NCBI RefSeq assembly: GCF_900631955.1
Contig: NZ_UZWD01000038.1
Coordinates: 282,759 to 346,758, forward strand
Direction of reading: 5' to 3'
DNA length: 64,000 nucleotides
Origin: Devosia equisanguinis
Lineage (GTDB): Bacteria; Pseudomonadota; Alphaproteobacteria; Rhizobiales; Devosiaceae
How positions within the stretch are numbered: position 1 is the first letter of the stretch; each line of letters starts with the position of its first letter. Shown here piece after piece: positions 41,952 to 50,511 of the stretch. The position numbers and the translations under genes are program-made. The notes beneath the pieces are model-generated. The model did not search any database. It was not told where the DNA came from and saw only the letters and a program-made list of their open reading frames with translations.

Positions 41952-43955
41952 ATGACGTCGAAAATCCGCTGGGGCATTATCGGTCCGGGCAGCATCGCCA
42001 AGGCCTTCCGCGACGGCGTGGCACAGGCCGAACATGGCGAATTGAACGCCATCGCCACCCGCAATCCCGGCAAGCCGGGCCTTGCCGAGGAATTTCCCGG
42101 CGCGCGCATCGTGCATGGCTATGACGCGCTGCTGGCCGACAAGGACGTGGACGCGGTCTATATCGCGGTGCCGCATACCGGCCACGCAGAATGGGCGATC
42201 AAGGCTGCGGAAGCGGGAAAGCATGTGCTGGTGGAAAAGCCGCTGGCACTGTCGGCACATGAGGCCGACGCGGTGTTCCATGCCCATCGCAAGGCTGGCA
42301 CCTTTGCCGGTGAAGCCTTCATGTATCGCCTGCATCCGCAGACCGCGAAGATTATCGAACTGGTGAAATCCGGCGTGATCGGCGAAGTGCGGATGATCCA
42401 GTCCAGCTTTGGCTTCAACATGGGCAAGTTCCAGCCGCAGCATCGCCTGTTCGCCTCGGAACTGGCCGGGGGCGGCATCATGGATGTGGGCTGCTATCCC
42501 GTTTCAATGGCGCGCCTGCTGGTGGGGGCAGCTACGGGCAAGCCCTTTGCCGATCCGGTCAAGGTCGCCGGCACGGCCCATCTCAATGCCGAGGGCACCG
42601 ACGATTTCGCAGCTGCGCTGTTGAGCTTCGGCAATGGCGTGGTCGCACAGGTGTCCTGCGCCGTCATGGCCAATCTTGACAATGTGCTGCGCATCCATGG
42701 CTCTGAAGGCCGGATCGAGGTGCCGGACTTCTGGTTCGCTGGCGGCAATCGCGACCAGGGCCTGGGCAAGATCGAGGTGATCAAGGGCGGCAAGACCGAG
42801 GTGATCAGCGTCAATGAAAGCGCCCATGTCTATTCGTTCGAGGCGGAAGCGGCTTCGCTGGCCATCCTCGCCGGCAAGCAGGAATTCGACGCGCCGGGCA
42901 TGAGCTGGAATGACACGCTGGGCAATCTGCGCGTGCTCGACAAGTGGCGCAGCGACGCCGGTATCGAGTTCTCCGTCGAGAAGTCCAGCGTGCGCACCAA
43001 AACCCTGGACAATCGCAGCCTCGGCCCCAACAAGGGTGTCATCCCCAAGCGCTCGATCCCTGGCCTCGACAAGCCAGCCTCGGCCGTAGCGATGGGCTTT
43101 GAAGATTTCCGCACCTTCTCATCTGGCGCCATCCTGCTCGACGCCTTCTGGGAACGTGGTGGCAATATCTTCGACACCGCCTATATCTATGCCGGCGGCT
43201 ATACCGAAAAGCTGTTCGGCGAGTGGCAGAAAAGCCGTGGCGTGCGCGAAGAGGCCGTGGTGATCGGCAAGGGCGCGCATTCGCCGCTGGTCTATCCCGA
43301 TGTGATCGGCAAGCAGTTGACGCAGTCGCTGGATCGTCTGCAGACCGACTATGTCGACGTCTATTTCATGCACCGCGACAATACCGACGTGCCGGTGGGC
43401 GAGTTCGTCGATGCCATGGATGCCGAGGTCAAGGCAGGCCGCATTCGCGGGCCTTATGGCGGGTCGAACTGGACCAAGGAGCGCATGAGCGAGGCCATTG
43501 CCTATGCCAAGGCCAATGGCAAGACGCCGCCGCAAGCGCTGTCCAACAACTTCGCTTTGGCCGAAATGCTGGACCCGATCTGGGGCGGGTGCGTTACCGC
43601 CTCCACCCCTGATTTCAAGCAGTGGCTGATCGATAGCCAAGTGACCAATTTCTCCTGGTCGAGCCAGGCCCGCGGTTTCTTTACCGACCTTGCCGGTCGC
43701 GACAAGCGGGACAATGAGGAACTGGTGCGCGTCTGGTACAATGAGCAGAATTTCGGTCGCCGCGACCGAGCCATCGAACTGGCACAGAAGCTCGGCCAGT
43801 CGCCGATCCATGTGGCGCTGGCCTATGTGCTGGCCCAGCCCTTCCCCAGCGTGCCGCTGATCGGGCCGCGTCGCCTGGTGGAGCTCGAAGACAGCCTTCG
43901 GGCTTTCGATATCCAGCTCACGCCCGAACAGGTGAAATGGCTCGAACAGGGCTGA
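41952..43955 (+). CDS. Gfo/Idh/MocA dehydrogenase - aldo/keto reductase fusion
   Basis: Bifunctional protein of 667 residues. Residues ~1-340 form an NAD(P)-binding Gfo/Idh/MocA dehydrogenase (GIIGPGSIAKAFRDG, the HVLVEKPLALS motif with active Lys, then MDVGCYPVSMARLL). Residues ~352-667 form an aldo/keto reductase: FDTAYIYAGGYTEKLFGEW supplies Asp and Tyr, VVIGKGAHSP the Lys, and YFMHRDNTD the His, so the catalytic tetrad is complete, with SWSSQARGFF and PLIGPRR at the cofactor site. The joined activities suggest sequential oxidation and reduction (epimerisation through a keto sugar) or channelling between adjacent steps on the imported sugar. It closes the AraC-controlled operon, 28 nt after the ATPase gene. 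Substrate unknown. Confidence 0.87.
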   Translation: MTSKIRWGIIGPGSIAKAFRDGVAQAEHGELNAIATRNPGKPGLAEEFPGARIVHGYDALLADKDVDAVYIAVPHTGHAEWAIKAAEAGKHVLVEKPLALSAHEADAVFHAHRKAGTFAGEAFMYRLHPQTAKIIELVKSGVIGEVRMIQSSFGFNMGKFQPQHRLFASELAGGGIMDVGCYPVSMARLLVGAATGKPFADPVKVAGTAHLNAEGTDDFAAALLSFGNGVVAQVSCAVMANLDNVLRIHGSEGRIEVPDFWFAGGNRDQGLGKIEVIKGGKTEVISVNESAHVYSFEAEAASLAILAGKQEFDAPGMSWNDTLGNLRVLDKWRSDAGIEFSVEKSSVRTKTLDNRSLGPNKGVIPKRSIPGLDKPASAVAMGFEDFRTFSSGAILLDAFWERGGNIFDTAYIYAGGYTEKLFGEWQKSRGVREEAVVIGKGAHSPLVYPDVIGKQLTQSLDRLQTDYVDVYFMHRDNTDVPVGEFVDAMDAEVKAGRIRGPYGGSNWTKERMSEAIAYAKANGKTPPQALSNNFALAEMLDPIWGGCVTASTPDFKQWLIDSQVTNFSWSSQARGFFTDLAGRDKRDNEELVRVWYNEQNFGRRDRAIELAQKLGQSPIHVALAYVLAQPFPSVPLIGPRRLVELEDSLRAFDIQLTPEQVKWLEQG

Positions 43956-43965
43956 CAAAAACAAG

Positions 43966-43990
43966 CGCCGCCCCAAGGGGCGGCGTTTTT
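43966..43990 (+). terminator. Rho-independent terminator of the sugar operon
   Basis: Stem CGCCGCCCC/GGGGCGGCG closely spaced around AA, then TTTTTGC; 11 nt past the stop of the fusion gene. Confidence 0.9.
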
Positions 43991-44031
43991 GCTTGCGTGA
44001 TGGCGCGTGGAGAGCTTGGACGCAGGTGGGG

Positions 44032-45330
44032 TCAGGCGCCGGCGCAGTAGACCACGCGGTTGCGGCCACCGGACTTGGCGCGATAGAGAGCCGCGTCGGC
44101 AGCTTCGACGATTTCGGCGGGGTTTGCACCATCGGCGAGGCTGGCAAGGCCGAGGCTGATGGTGATGGCGATATCCTGGTCGCGATAGGCGATGGGTTGG
44201 GCGGCAACGGCCTCGCGAATGCGGTTGGCGAGATCGATCGCCATTTCCGGTTCGGTCTGGGAGAGGATGATGGCGAATTCCTCGCCGCCAATGCGATAGA
44301 GCTGATCGGACGTGCGCAGGGATTTGCGCACGGTATTGGCAAAGGCGCGCAAGACTGCGTCGCCAGCGGCATGACCATGGGTGTCGTTGATCTGCTTGAA
44401 ATGGTCGATATCGAGCGTTACGAGCGTGGCCGAACCCGATCCGCGCAGATATGATGCATGGGCGCGGGCCAGAGCCTCGTCGAAGGCGCGGCGGTTATGC
44501 AGCTGGGTCAGTTCATCGACGCGCGCCAGATCGGCCAGCGCGGTTTCCGAGGCCTCGATGCGCGCGATCATGCGGTTGAATTCCTGCGCGACCCGGCTCA
44601 ATTCCGGTGGCACACTGATATCGATCCGGTGGTGTCGGTCGCCACTGGCAAAGCGCGCCGCACCATCGACCAGCCTGTCGACGCTGCGCGACATGATCAG
44701 GCCCACCAGCGCCACGCCGCCAATCATGGCCAGGAGCGAGAGCCCCAGGGAGACGGCGAAGATGATCGTGGCACTCTCGCTCCATCCAACCGCATTGTCG
44801 TAGTCGGCCTGAACCGCGCCGGCGATCACAGCATAGGCCTGGCCCAGGCGGTCGGATACCGCGGCGATGTGGCCATGGAACAGGCGCGCCTTGCGCTCGG
44901 CTTCCGGATCGTCGGCTACCAGCGTTTCGGCGGTGAGCTCTGTGGCATGAGTGTCTGCGGTCGCCCAGCTTTCCGTGGCATTGTCGAGATGGATAAGGGC
45001 CTGCGGATCATTGGAAAACTGCGCGCGCACCTGTGCAAAGCCGGTCTCGATGCGGCCGCGCAATTCGCGATAGAGCAAGGGGCGCTGCGAACCACCCTCG
45101 TTGACGTGCTCATCGATCGGCACCAGCGTATCCCAGACCAAGATACGCAGATCCTGCAGGGGACCGAGTTCGGTCCTCTGCCGTTCCGACACGTCATGGA
45201 AAGCAGCGATCACGCCGCGGTTGAGCACCACATAGCCAAATATGGCCGAGAAGGTGAGCGGCGCCACGGAGAGGATCATGCCCAAGGCGACCCAGAAGCG
45301 CAGCGACCGCGTCTTGAAGAGCTTGAGCAT
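44032..45330 (-). CDS. Membrane diguanylate cyclase with HAMP domain and I-site
   Basis: Makes cyclic di-GMP. 432 residues: transmembrane helix (~12-34), periplasmic helical sensor (~35-185, MCP-4HB-like), second helix (~187-209), HAMP (~210-262) and GGDEF domain (~265-430). The active site is YRIGGEEFAII, preceded by the inhibitory RxxD site RTSD at the expected spacing, so the enzyme should be feedback-inhibited by its product. VTLDIDHFKQINDTHGHAAGD carries a metal residue. It is transcribed alone, convergent with the sugar operon. The signal is unknown. Confidence 0.92.
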   Translation of the reverse strand: MLKLFKTRSLRFWVALGMILSVAPLTFSAIFGYVVLNRGVIAAFHDVSERQRTELGPLQDLRILVWDTLVPIDEHVNEGGSQRPLLYRELRGRIETGFAQVRAQFSNDPQALIHLDNATESWATADTHATELTAETLVADDPEAERKARLFHGHIAAVSDRLGQAYAVIAGAVQADYDNAVGWSESATIIFAVSLGLSLLAMIGGVALVGLIMSRSVDRLVDGAARFASGDRHHRIDISVPPELSRVAQEFNRMIARIEASETALADLARVDELTQLHNRRAFDEALARAHASYLRGSGSATLVTLDIDHFKQINDTHGHAAGDAVLRAFANTVRKSLRTSDQLYRIGGEEFAIILSQTEPEMAIDLANRIREAVAAQPIAYRDQDIAITISLGLASLADGANPAEIVEAADAALYRAKSGGRNRVVYCAGA

Positions 45331-45443
45331 GGGAATATCTCGCTGAACTATGAGCTTCCCATGGATGGGTCGGTCTCAGACAAAGGAATGTCTGGGACCC
45401 TATTTTCGGTGGGTTAACAACACCCAAAACCAACGTATCGCAT

Positions 45444-46862
45444 TTAACCCTCGGCGAAGGTGTTCACAGGTGTTTTCTTGGCCAGGGCCACCATGCGCAA
45501 GGCTGCGAAAAATGCCAGAACTGCGAACAAAGCGGCCATGACGAAGAGCGGAACGATAGAGCTCAGTACCTCGGTTTTTTCCACAGCCAAAGGGTAGCCG
45601 GCCGCATTGGCGGCCACACCGGCCAGTGCCGCCCCGAGGGCATTGCCCGCTGACTGGGTGGTCGGCAACAGGGCCGAGGTCCGATCGCGCTCGGCCTCGG
45701 TGCTGGCCTCCATGATGGTGAGCATGGTGTAGCCGTTGCAGGTGCCAAAACCCATGCCGATCAGCACCTGCCCGACCAGCAGGACCGGTAACTGGGTCGT
45801 TTCGAGCCCGATCAGCACCAAGACGAGGCCGGCGGCCAGCAGCAGCGGGCCAGTCCGGATCAGAATGCGACGGGTGGAGCGCTGGCGCACATTGGCCACT
45901 GTCACCGAGGAAAGGCTCCAGGCTACCGCCATCACGGCACCTGTGATGGCCGCCTGGGTGGGACCGTAGCCCCAGAGCTGCTGCAAGAGCATGATGAGAT
46001 AGACGGCCGTGGCCGCACCCGCGACCGGCATCAACAGGAACATCCAGAGCCCGGAGCCGACGGCGGTGTTGAAGGAGAAGGCGTCGGGCGGCATCAGGCG
46101 GTGGTCGGCGCGCCGGTCCAGCCAGACGGCGGCCACCAGCAATACCGCAGCGCCCACAAGCGAAAGTGCCGCCTGCAGCGGAGCCGCCACGGCTGCCAGC
46201 GCCACCAGCATTGTCCCGGCACCAATGGTCAGGAGCCGCAGGCCCGGGAAACCATGGGCGTCGGGAGCCCGCTCGGCGCGCGGCACCACCATGAACACCA
46301 TGGTGACGAAGATCAGCACAAAGGGCACATTGATCAGGAAGGCGGCGCGCCAGGAAATCAGCTCGGTGAGCGCACCGGCGCCTGCGGGGCCACCAAAGGC
46401 CGCCACGGCCCAGACCACCGCTTGCATGCCAAACACTTTTGGCACCAAACGGCTGGGGAAGAGTTCGGGGATGAGCGCGAAGCAGAGTGCGGCAACAACG
46501 CCCTCGCCCAGCCCCTGTACGGCGCGACCGACCAGCACCTGCGTCATGTCGGTGGCAATGGCGGCGATCAGCGTGCCGACGAGAAAGACCAGGGCGAGCC
46601 CAACAAGTGCCCCCCGCGACCCGAGCCGGCGCTTGAGCATGGCGGCAGCGGCGCCGCCGACAATGGCAAAGACCAGATAAAGGGTCGTGGCCCAGGAGAT
46701 GACCTCGACGCCGCCCAGCTCGTGTACCGCGGACGGCAATGCGGCAGCCGAGAGGAAGGCATTGAAGGCGAAAAGCGTGACGCCCAGCGCCAGAATGGTG
46801 GTGACCGGCAGATAACGCGGTCCAAAAATCTCGGCCCACCGGCCCTCGACTGTCTCAGACAT
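45444..46862 (-). CDS. MFS transporter (drug:H+ antiporter-like)
   Basis: Major facilitator of 472 residues with about 12-14 transmembrane helices. GRAVQGLGEGVVAALCFALI resembles antiporter motif C and KRRLGSRGALVG resembles motif A. GFGTCNGYTMLTIMEAS lies in the second half. The ATG at 46862 is chosen; a TTG upstream lies inside a palindromic operator (46876-46899). That operator suggests control by a TetR-type repressor, but no such gene is adjacent. Substrate unknown; multidrug or metabolite export is likely by family. Confidence 0.85.
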   Translation of the reverse strand: MSETVEGRWAEIFGPRYLPVTTILALGVTLFAFNAFLSAAALPSAVHELGGVEVISWATTLYLVFAIVGGAAAAMLKRRLGSRGALVGLALVFLVGTLIAAIATDMTQVLVGRAVQGLGEGVVAALCFALIPELFPSRLVPKVFGMQAVVWAVAAFGGPAGAGALTELISWRAAFLINVPFVLIFVTMVFMVVPRAERAPDAHGFPGLRLLTIGAGTMLVALAAVAAPLQAALSLVGAAVLLVAAVWLDRRADHRLMPPDAFSFNTAVGSGLWMFLLMPVAGAATAVYLIMLLQQLWGYGPTQAAITGAVMAVAWSLSSVTVANVRQRSTRRILIRTGPLLLAAGLVLVLIGLETTQLPVLLVGQVLIGMGFGTCNGYTMLTIMEASTEAERDRTSALLPTTQSAGNALGAALAGVAANAAGYPLAVEKTEVLSSIVPLFVMAALFAVLAFFAALRMVALAKKTPVNTFAEG

Positions 46863-46875
46863 CTCGGCATTCCAA

Positions 46876-46899
46876 TTAAACAAGATTTTGCTTGTTTAA
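46876..46899. promoter_or_regulatory. TetR-type operator before the MFS gene
   Basis: Perfect inverted repeat TTAAACAAG-N6-CTTGTTTAA (24 bp) ending 14 nt before the MFS start codon. Size and symmetry fit a TetR/AcrR repressor site covering the promoter or ribosome site. Confidence 0.62.
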
Positions 46900-47006
46900 A
46901 CCTGTGAATGGCGGAAGGCAATCGGGGGATGCATAGAATTTGTGCAAGGGGGATATCACTCCGGTGTTGGCGGAGTTAGCGCCGATGGATTTGAGTGGGC
47001 TGCACA

Positions 47007-47043
47007 CCCCCTCCCTGCCTCTCCCTAGAGAAGGGGGAGGAGC
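47007..47043. repeat. C-rich/G-rich palindromic intergenic repeat
   Basis: CTCCCTGCCTCTCCCT and AGGGGGAGGAG arms; related to the elements at 7067-7104 and 54674-54775. Confidence 0.5.
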
Positions 47044-47128
47044 TGCTTCGCGTCGTGGGAGGCCAGCTGCGCTTGAAATGTTTTGGGATCTTTAGGTTTC
47101 GGCGCACGGGGCCACCGAGCGACGCTCC

Positions 47129-47216
47129 GCCCTCGGGCTTGATCCGAGGGCCTGTCGGCGGGCGCCTTGCGGCGCTGGTGATCGCGGAGATTGACCCTCG
47201 GGGCGAGCCCGAGGGC
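47129..47216. repeat. Composite REP-like pair, second copy
   Basis: Two palindromes (GCCCTCGG/CCGAGGGC at 47129-47151 and ACCCTCGG/CCGAGGGC at about 47194-47216) with the same flanks and nearly the same spacing as the unit at 7149-7234, 40 kb away. Confidence 0.75.
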
Positions 47217-47302
47217 GGAACGGTGGGTGGGATACCGCGTGCCGACAGGCAGCACCGACTGGCGCCCCTCAGGCCCTTGAGTTCAACCGAAACATGAAAG
47301 GC

Positions 47303-48925
47303 CTAGCTCCGCAGACCCGGGGCTTCCTGGCCGGTGCTTTGCACATATTCGGTGTAGCCGCCGCCATAGGTGTGGACGCCATCGGGGGTCAGTTCCAGCA
47401 CGCGGTTGGAGAGGGCGGCGAGGAAATGGCGGTCGTGGCTGACGAAGAGCATGGTGCCCTCGAAGGCGGACAGCGCCTCGATCAGCATCTGCTTGGTCTG
47501 GATATCGAGGTGGTTGGTGGGTTCGTCCAGCACCAGGAAATTTGGCGGATCGAAAAGAATCAGCGCCATGGCAAGACGCGCCTTTTCACCGCCGGAGAGC
47601 ACCCGGCATTTCTTTTCAATATCGTCGCCCGAGAAGCCGAAGCAGCCGGCCAGCGCCCGCAGCGGCGCCTGCCCTGCCTGGGGGAAGGCCGATTCCAGCG
47701 CCTGAAACACAGTGTCGTCGCCATCGATCACGTCCATGGCGTGCTGGGCGAAATAGCCCATCTTGACGCTCGGCCCGCGGCTCACCGTGCCGGCATCAGG
47801 ATCGGCGGTGCCGGCGACCAGCTTGAGCAGAGTCGACTTGCCGGCACCATTGACGCCGAGAATGCACCAGCGCTCACGCCGCCGGACGTGGAAATCGAGC
47901 CCGTCATAAATGGTTCGGCTGCCATAGGCCTTGTCGACGCCCTTCACCAGGACGATGTCTTCACCCGAACGGGGCGCCGGGCGGAACTCGAAGGCGACGG
48001 TCTGCCGGCGCTTGGGCGGCTCCACCCGGTCGATCTTGTCGAGCTTCTTCACCCGGCTCTGCACCTGGGCGGCGTGGCTGGCACGAGCCTTGAAGCGCTC
48101 GATGAAGGCGATTTCCTTGGCCAGCATAGCCTGCTGCCGCTCGAACTGGGCCTGCTGGTTGCGGTCGGTGATCTCGCGCTGGCCCTGATAGAAGTCGTAG
48201 TCGCCGGTATAGCTGGTGAGATTGCCGGCATCGATCTCGATGATCTTGTTGACGATGCGGTTCATGAACTCGCGATCGTGCGAGGTCATCAGCAGCGCGC
48301 CGGAATAGGACTTGAGAAAGCTCTCGAGCCAGATGAGACTTTCGAGGTCGAGATGGTTGCTCGGTTCGTCGAGCAGCAGCACATCGGGCTTCATCAGCAG
48401 GATGCGGGCCAGCGCCACGCGCATTTTCCAGCCGCCCGACAGCGCGCCGACATCACCGTCCATCATCTCCTGGCTGAAGCCCAGGCCGGCCAAGACTTCG
48501 CGGGCGCGACCATCCAGGGAGTAGCCGTCGAGCTCCTGAAAGCGCCCCTGCACCTCGCCATAGCGGGTGATGATCTCGTCCATCTCGTCGGCACGGTCGG
48601 GATCGGCCATGGCGGCCTCAAGCTCGGCCATTTCGGCCATCAACTCGCTGACCGGGCCGGCGCCATTCATCACCTCGGCCACTACCGGCTTGCCGGACAT
48701 GTCGCCGACATCCTGGCTGAAATAGCCGATGGAGGTGCCGCGATCGATGGAGACCTGGCCTTCGTCGGGCTGTTCTTCGCCGGTGATCATGCGGAAGAGC
48801 GTGGTCTTGCCGGCGCCGTTCGGACCGACCAGACCGACCTTTTCGCCCCGCATCAGCGTCGCCGACGCCTCGATGAAGACAATCTGCTTGCCGTTCTGCT
48901 TGCCGATACTCTCAAGGCGGATCAT
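47303..48925 (-). CDS. ABC-F family ATPase
   Basis: Soluble tandem ATPase of 540 residues, related to ribosome-associated ABC-F factors (Uup, YheS, YbiT) that help stalled ribosomes. First domain: Walker A GPNGAGKTTLFRM, signature LSGGWKMRVALA, Walker B VLLLDEPSNHLDLESL. A charged linker (the P-site tRNA interaction motif region, ~235-300) contains repeated Gln/Arg. Second domain: GVNGAGKSTLLKL, LSGGEKARLAMA, LVLDEPTNHLDIQT. No transmembrane part. The ATG at 48925 starts MIRLESIGKQNGKQ, as in the family; longer starts add unrelated residues. Confidence 0.9.
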   Translation of the reverse strand: MIRLESIGKQNGKQIVFIEASATLMRGEKVGLVGPNGAGKTTLFRMITGEEQPDEGQVSIDRGTSIGYFSQDVGDMSGKPVVAEVMNGAGPVSELMAEMAELEAAMADPDRADEMDEIITRYGEVQGRFQELDGYSLDGRAREVLAGLGFSQEMMDGDVGALSGGWKMRVALARILLMKPDVLLLDEPSNHLDLESLIWLESFLKSYSGALLMTSHDREFMNRIVNKIIEIDAGNLTSYTGDYDFYQGQREITDRNQQAQFERQQAMLAKEIAFIERFKARASHAAQVQSRVKKLDKIDRVEPPKRRQTVAFEFRPAPRSGEDIVLVKGVDKAYGSRTIYDGLDFHVRRRERWCILGVNGAGKSTLLKLVAGTADPDAGTVSRGPSVKMGYFAQHAMDVIDGDDTVFQALESAFPQAGQAPLRALAGCFGFSGDDIEKKCRVLSGGEKARLAMALILFDPPNFLVLDEPTNHLDIQTKQMLIEALSAFEGTMLFVSHDRHFLAALSNRVLELTPDGVHTYGGGYTEYVQSTGQEAPGLRS

Positions 48926-49177
48926 GCGCGAAAACCTGGATATGCACGCAAGATCGCGCGCCGAAAAACCTGGGCCGCTCTTAAACACCCCAAGGCACCA
49001 GACGCAAGGCGGAACGGTTTTTTGATCGTGTTACGGCCATGCCATGAGCGAAACGAACCGGCGGTTTTGCGAACAGATTTTCTACATCGTTCGCGAAAGC
49101 CGCACAGTTACACCTATGTGCTTACTTGCCGCAGGCCCCGCCCTGCCCTAATTATTCTCGTGCAGGTTCGCCTGCAT

Positions 49178-49321
49178 TGTTCTCAGGGCGGGGCGAAATT
49201 CCCCACCGGCGGTAAGGCAGCAATGCCAAGCCCGCGAGCGCCTTCGGACCATTTGGTCCCTGGGGTCAGCAGATCCGGTGTGACTCCGGAGCCGACGGTA
49301 TAGTCCGGATGAAAGAGAACG
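49178..49321 (+). ncRNA. FMN riboswitch (RFN element)
   Basis: The conserved RFN core is readable: GTTCTCAGGGCGGGGCGAAA, then CCCCACCGGCGGTAA, a variable arm, GTCAGCAGATCCGGTG, and a closing GATGAAAGAGAACG that pairs with the opening bases to form stem P1. Flavin mononucleotide binding should shut off the downstream gene. The next gene is a RibN-like transporter, as expected for a riboflavin uptake switch. Confidence 0.93.
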
Positions 49322-49384
49322 GGACCAAGCGCCTTGCCGGGCGCGCGTGGCCTATTTGGCTGCGCTGTTCCGGCCTGTCGTCTC

Positions 49385-49411
49385 CCGTAACCCTGAGGAA
49401 ACTGGTTACGG
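49385..49411 (+). promoter_or_regulatory. Expression-platform hairpin of the FMN riboswitch
   Basis: Perfect 8-bp stem CCGTAACC/GGTTACGG with an 11-nt loop, ending just before the AAAGGA ribosome site of the transporter gene. No U-run follows, so control is probably at translation start. The switching partner sequence was not worked out. Confidence 0.5.
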
Positions 49412-49423
49412 AAAGGACGACGA

Positions 49424-50395
49424 ATGAACCAGATTTCCTCTTCCCGCAACGCCGCCACTACAGGCGCGCTGTTCATGTTGGCCGCAAGCGTGGTGTTTGC
49501 AGGCTCCAACACATTGCAATCCATCCTGCCCACCCCGGTCGAGTATGGCGGGATCGGCATGAGTTCGACTGGCATGGCCTTCTGGCAATATCTCATTGCC
49601 TCTATCCTGGCGCTGCCGTTGATCCTGCGCATCGGTCTCCACAATCTGCGCACGGCGCATCCGATCGCCCACGAAATCCGGGCTTTTGTATCGGCGCTGG
49701 GCGTGCATGTGTTCGTTTATGGTTACGCGTCCGGCGTGCCGATCTGGCAGATGGTGACGCTACTGGCCACCGGTCCGCTGTTCATCATCATCGGCTCGGT
49801 GCTGCTGCTGGGCGAGAAAGTGTCGCTGGCGCGCCTCGTTGCCGCAACGCTGGGTTTTGCCGGTGCGATCATCATCTCCGGCGTGGGGACGGAAGGCATA
49901 GGCCTGCAGGCGCTGATCCCGATTACCGCCGCTGCGCTCTGGGCCGCAACAGACGTGTTGACCAAGCACCTGACCCGCAAGGGCGAGCGCCCGGAAACGC
50001 TGACTATTTCGCTGTTGGTGCTGATGACGCCCAATCACCTCGCGATTCTGCTGGCGGCAAATGCCTTTGCGGGCGTGCTGCCCGTTGGCATGGCGCCCGG
50101 CTTCCCCTTTGCCCTGCCGGGTGGCAATGGCCTCGTGCTGCTGCTCCTGCTCGGGGCGCTCACCGCGGCGGCGCAATATCTGCTCGCCTTCGCCTATCGC
50201 AATGCCGACGCTACCTATCTGCAGCCCTTTGCCGATGTTAAGGTTTTGCTGGGCGGGTTGCTCGGATGGATCGCTCTCGGCCAGATGCCCTCGACCTGGT
50301 TCTGGCCCGGTGCACTGCTGATCGTTGCCGCGTCAGCGCTGATCTATTGGGCTGAACGCGACAATGGGCCCAAGGCGAGCCTGGCGGCCGCCTGA
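49424..50395 (+). CDS. ribN: Riboflavin transporter RibN (EamA/DMT family)
   Basis: Membrane protein of 323 residues with ten hydrophobic helices in two EamA repeats (first half FMLAASVVFAGSNTLQSILP; second half ALWAATDVLTKHLTRKGE). RibN of rhizobia is a DMT-family riboflavin importer, and such genes carry an FMN riboswitch, as here (49178-49321). The context is the main argument for function; sequence alone gives only the DMT family. Import of riboflavin would spare the costly synthesis pathway. Transcribed alone; a REP-like palindrome follows at 50444-50467. Confidence 0.85.
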   Translation: MNQISSSRNAATTGALFMLAASVVFAGSNTLQSILPTPVEYGGIGMSSTGMAFWQYLIASILALPLILRIGLHNLRTAHPIAHEIRAFVSALGVHVFVYGYASGVPIWQMVTLLATGPLFIIIGSVLLLGEKVSLARLVAATLGFAGAIIISGVGTEGIGLQALIPITAAALWAATDVLTKHLTRKGERPETLTISLLVLMTPNHLAILLAANAFAGVLPVGMAPGFPFALPGGNGLVLLLLLGALTAAAQYLLAFAYRNADATYLQPFADVKVLLGGLLGWIALGQMPSTWFWPGALLIVAASALIYWAERDNGPKASLAAA

Positions 50396-50443
50396 TCGGC
50401 TCCCTCCAGTATTCGCCACGTTCCGACAGGTTCGCAAAACACA

Positions 50444-50467
50444 GTCCCCTCGGGTCAACCCGAGGGC
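50444..50467. repeat. REP-like palindrome after ribN
   Basis: Arms CCCTCGGGT and ACCCGAGGG with a 2-nt centre, between convergent genes ribN and the dehydrogenase; may end one or both transcripts. Confidence 0.68.
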
Positions 50468-50511
50468 GATTGGGGTGATTTGCGGGATTGCGGCGGTTCC
50501 GGCGCAGAGGG

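Larger units (their letters stand above)
46863..47302. other. Intergenic region between MFS and ABC-F genes
   Basis: About 440 bases containing the MFS operator (46876-46899), a C-rich/G-rich repeat (47007-47043) and the paired REP-like palindromes (47129-47216). No gene is supported. Confidence 0.7.

Noticed and set aside
47294..49303. A 669-codon frame opposite the ABC-F gene running into the FMN riboswitch.
   Set aside because: Antisense shadow; the ABC-F protein has both ATPase domains intact.
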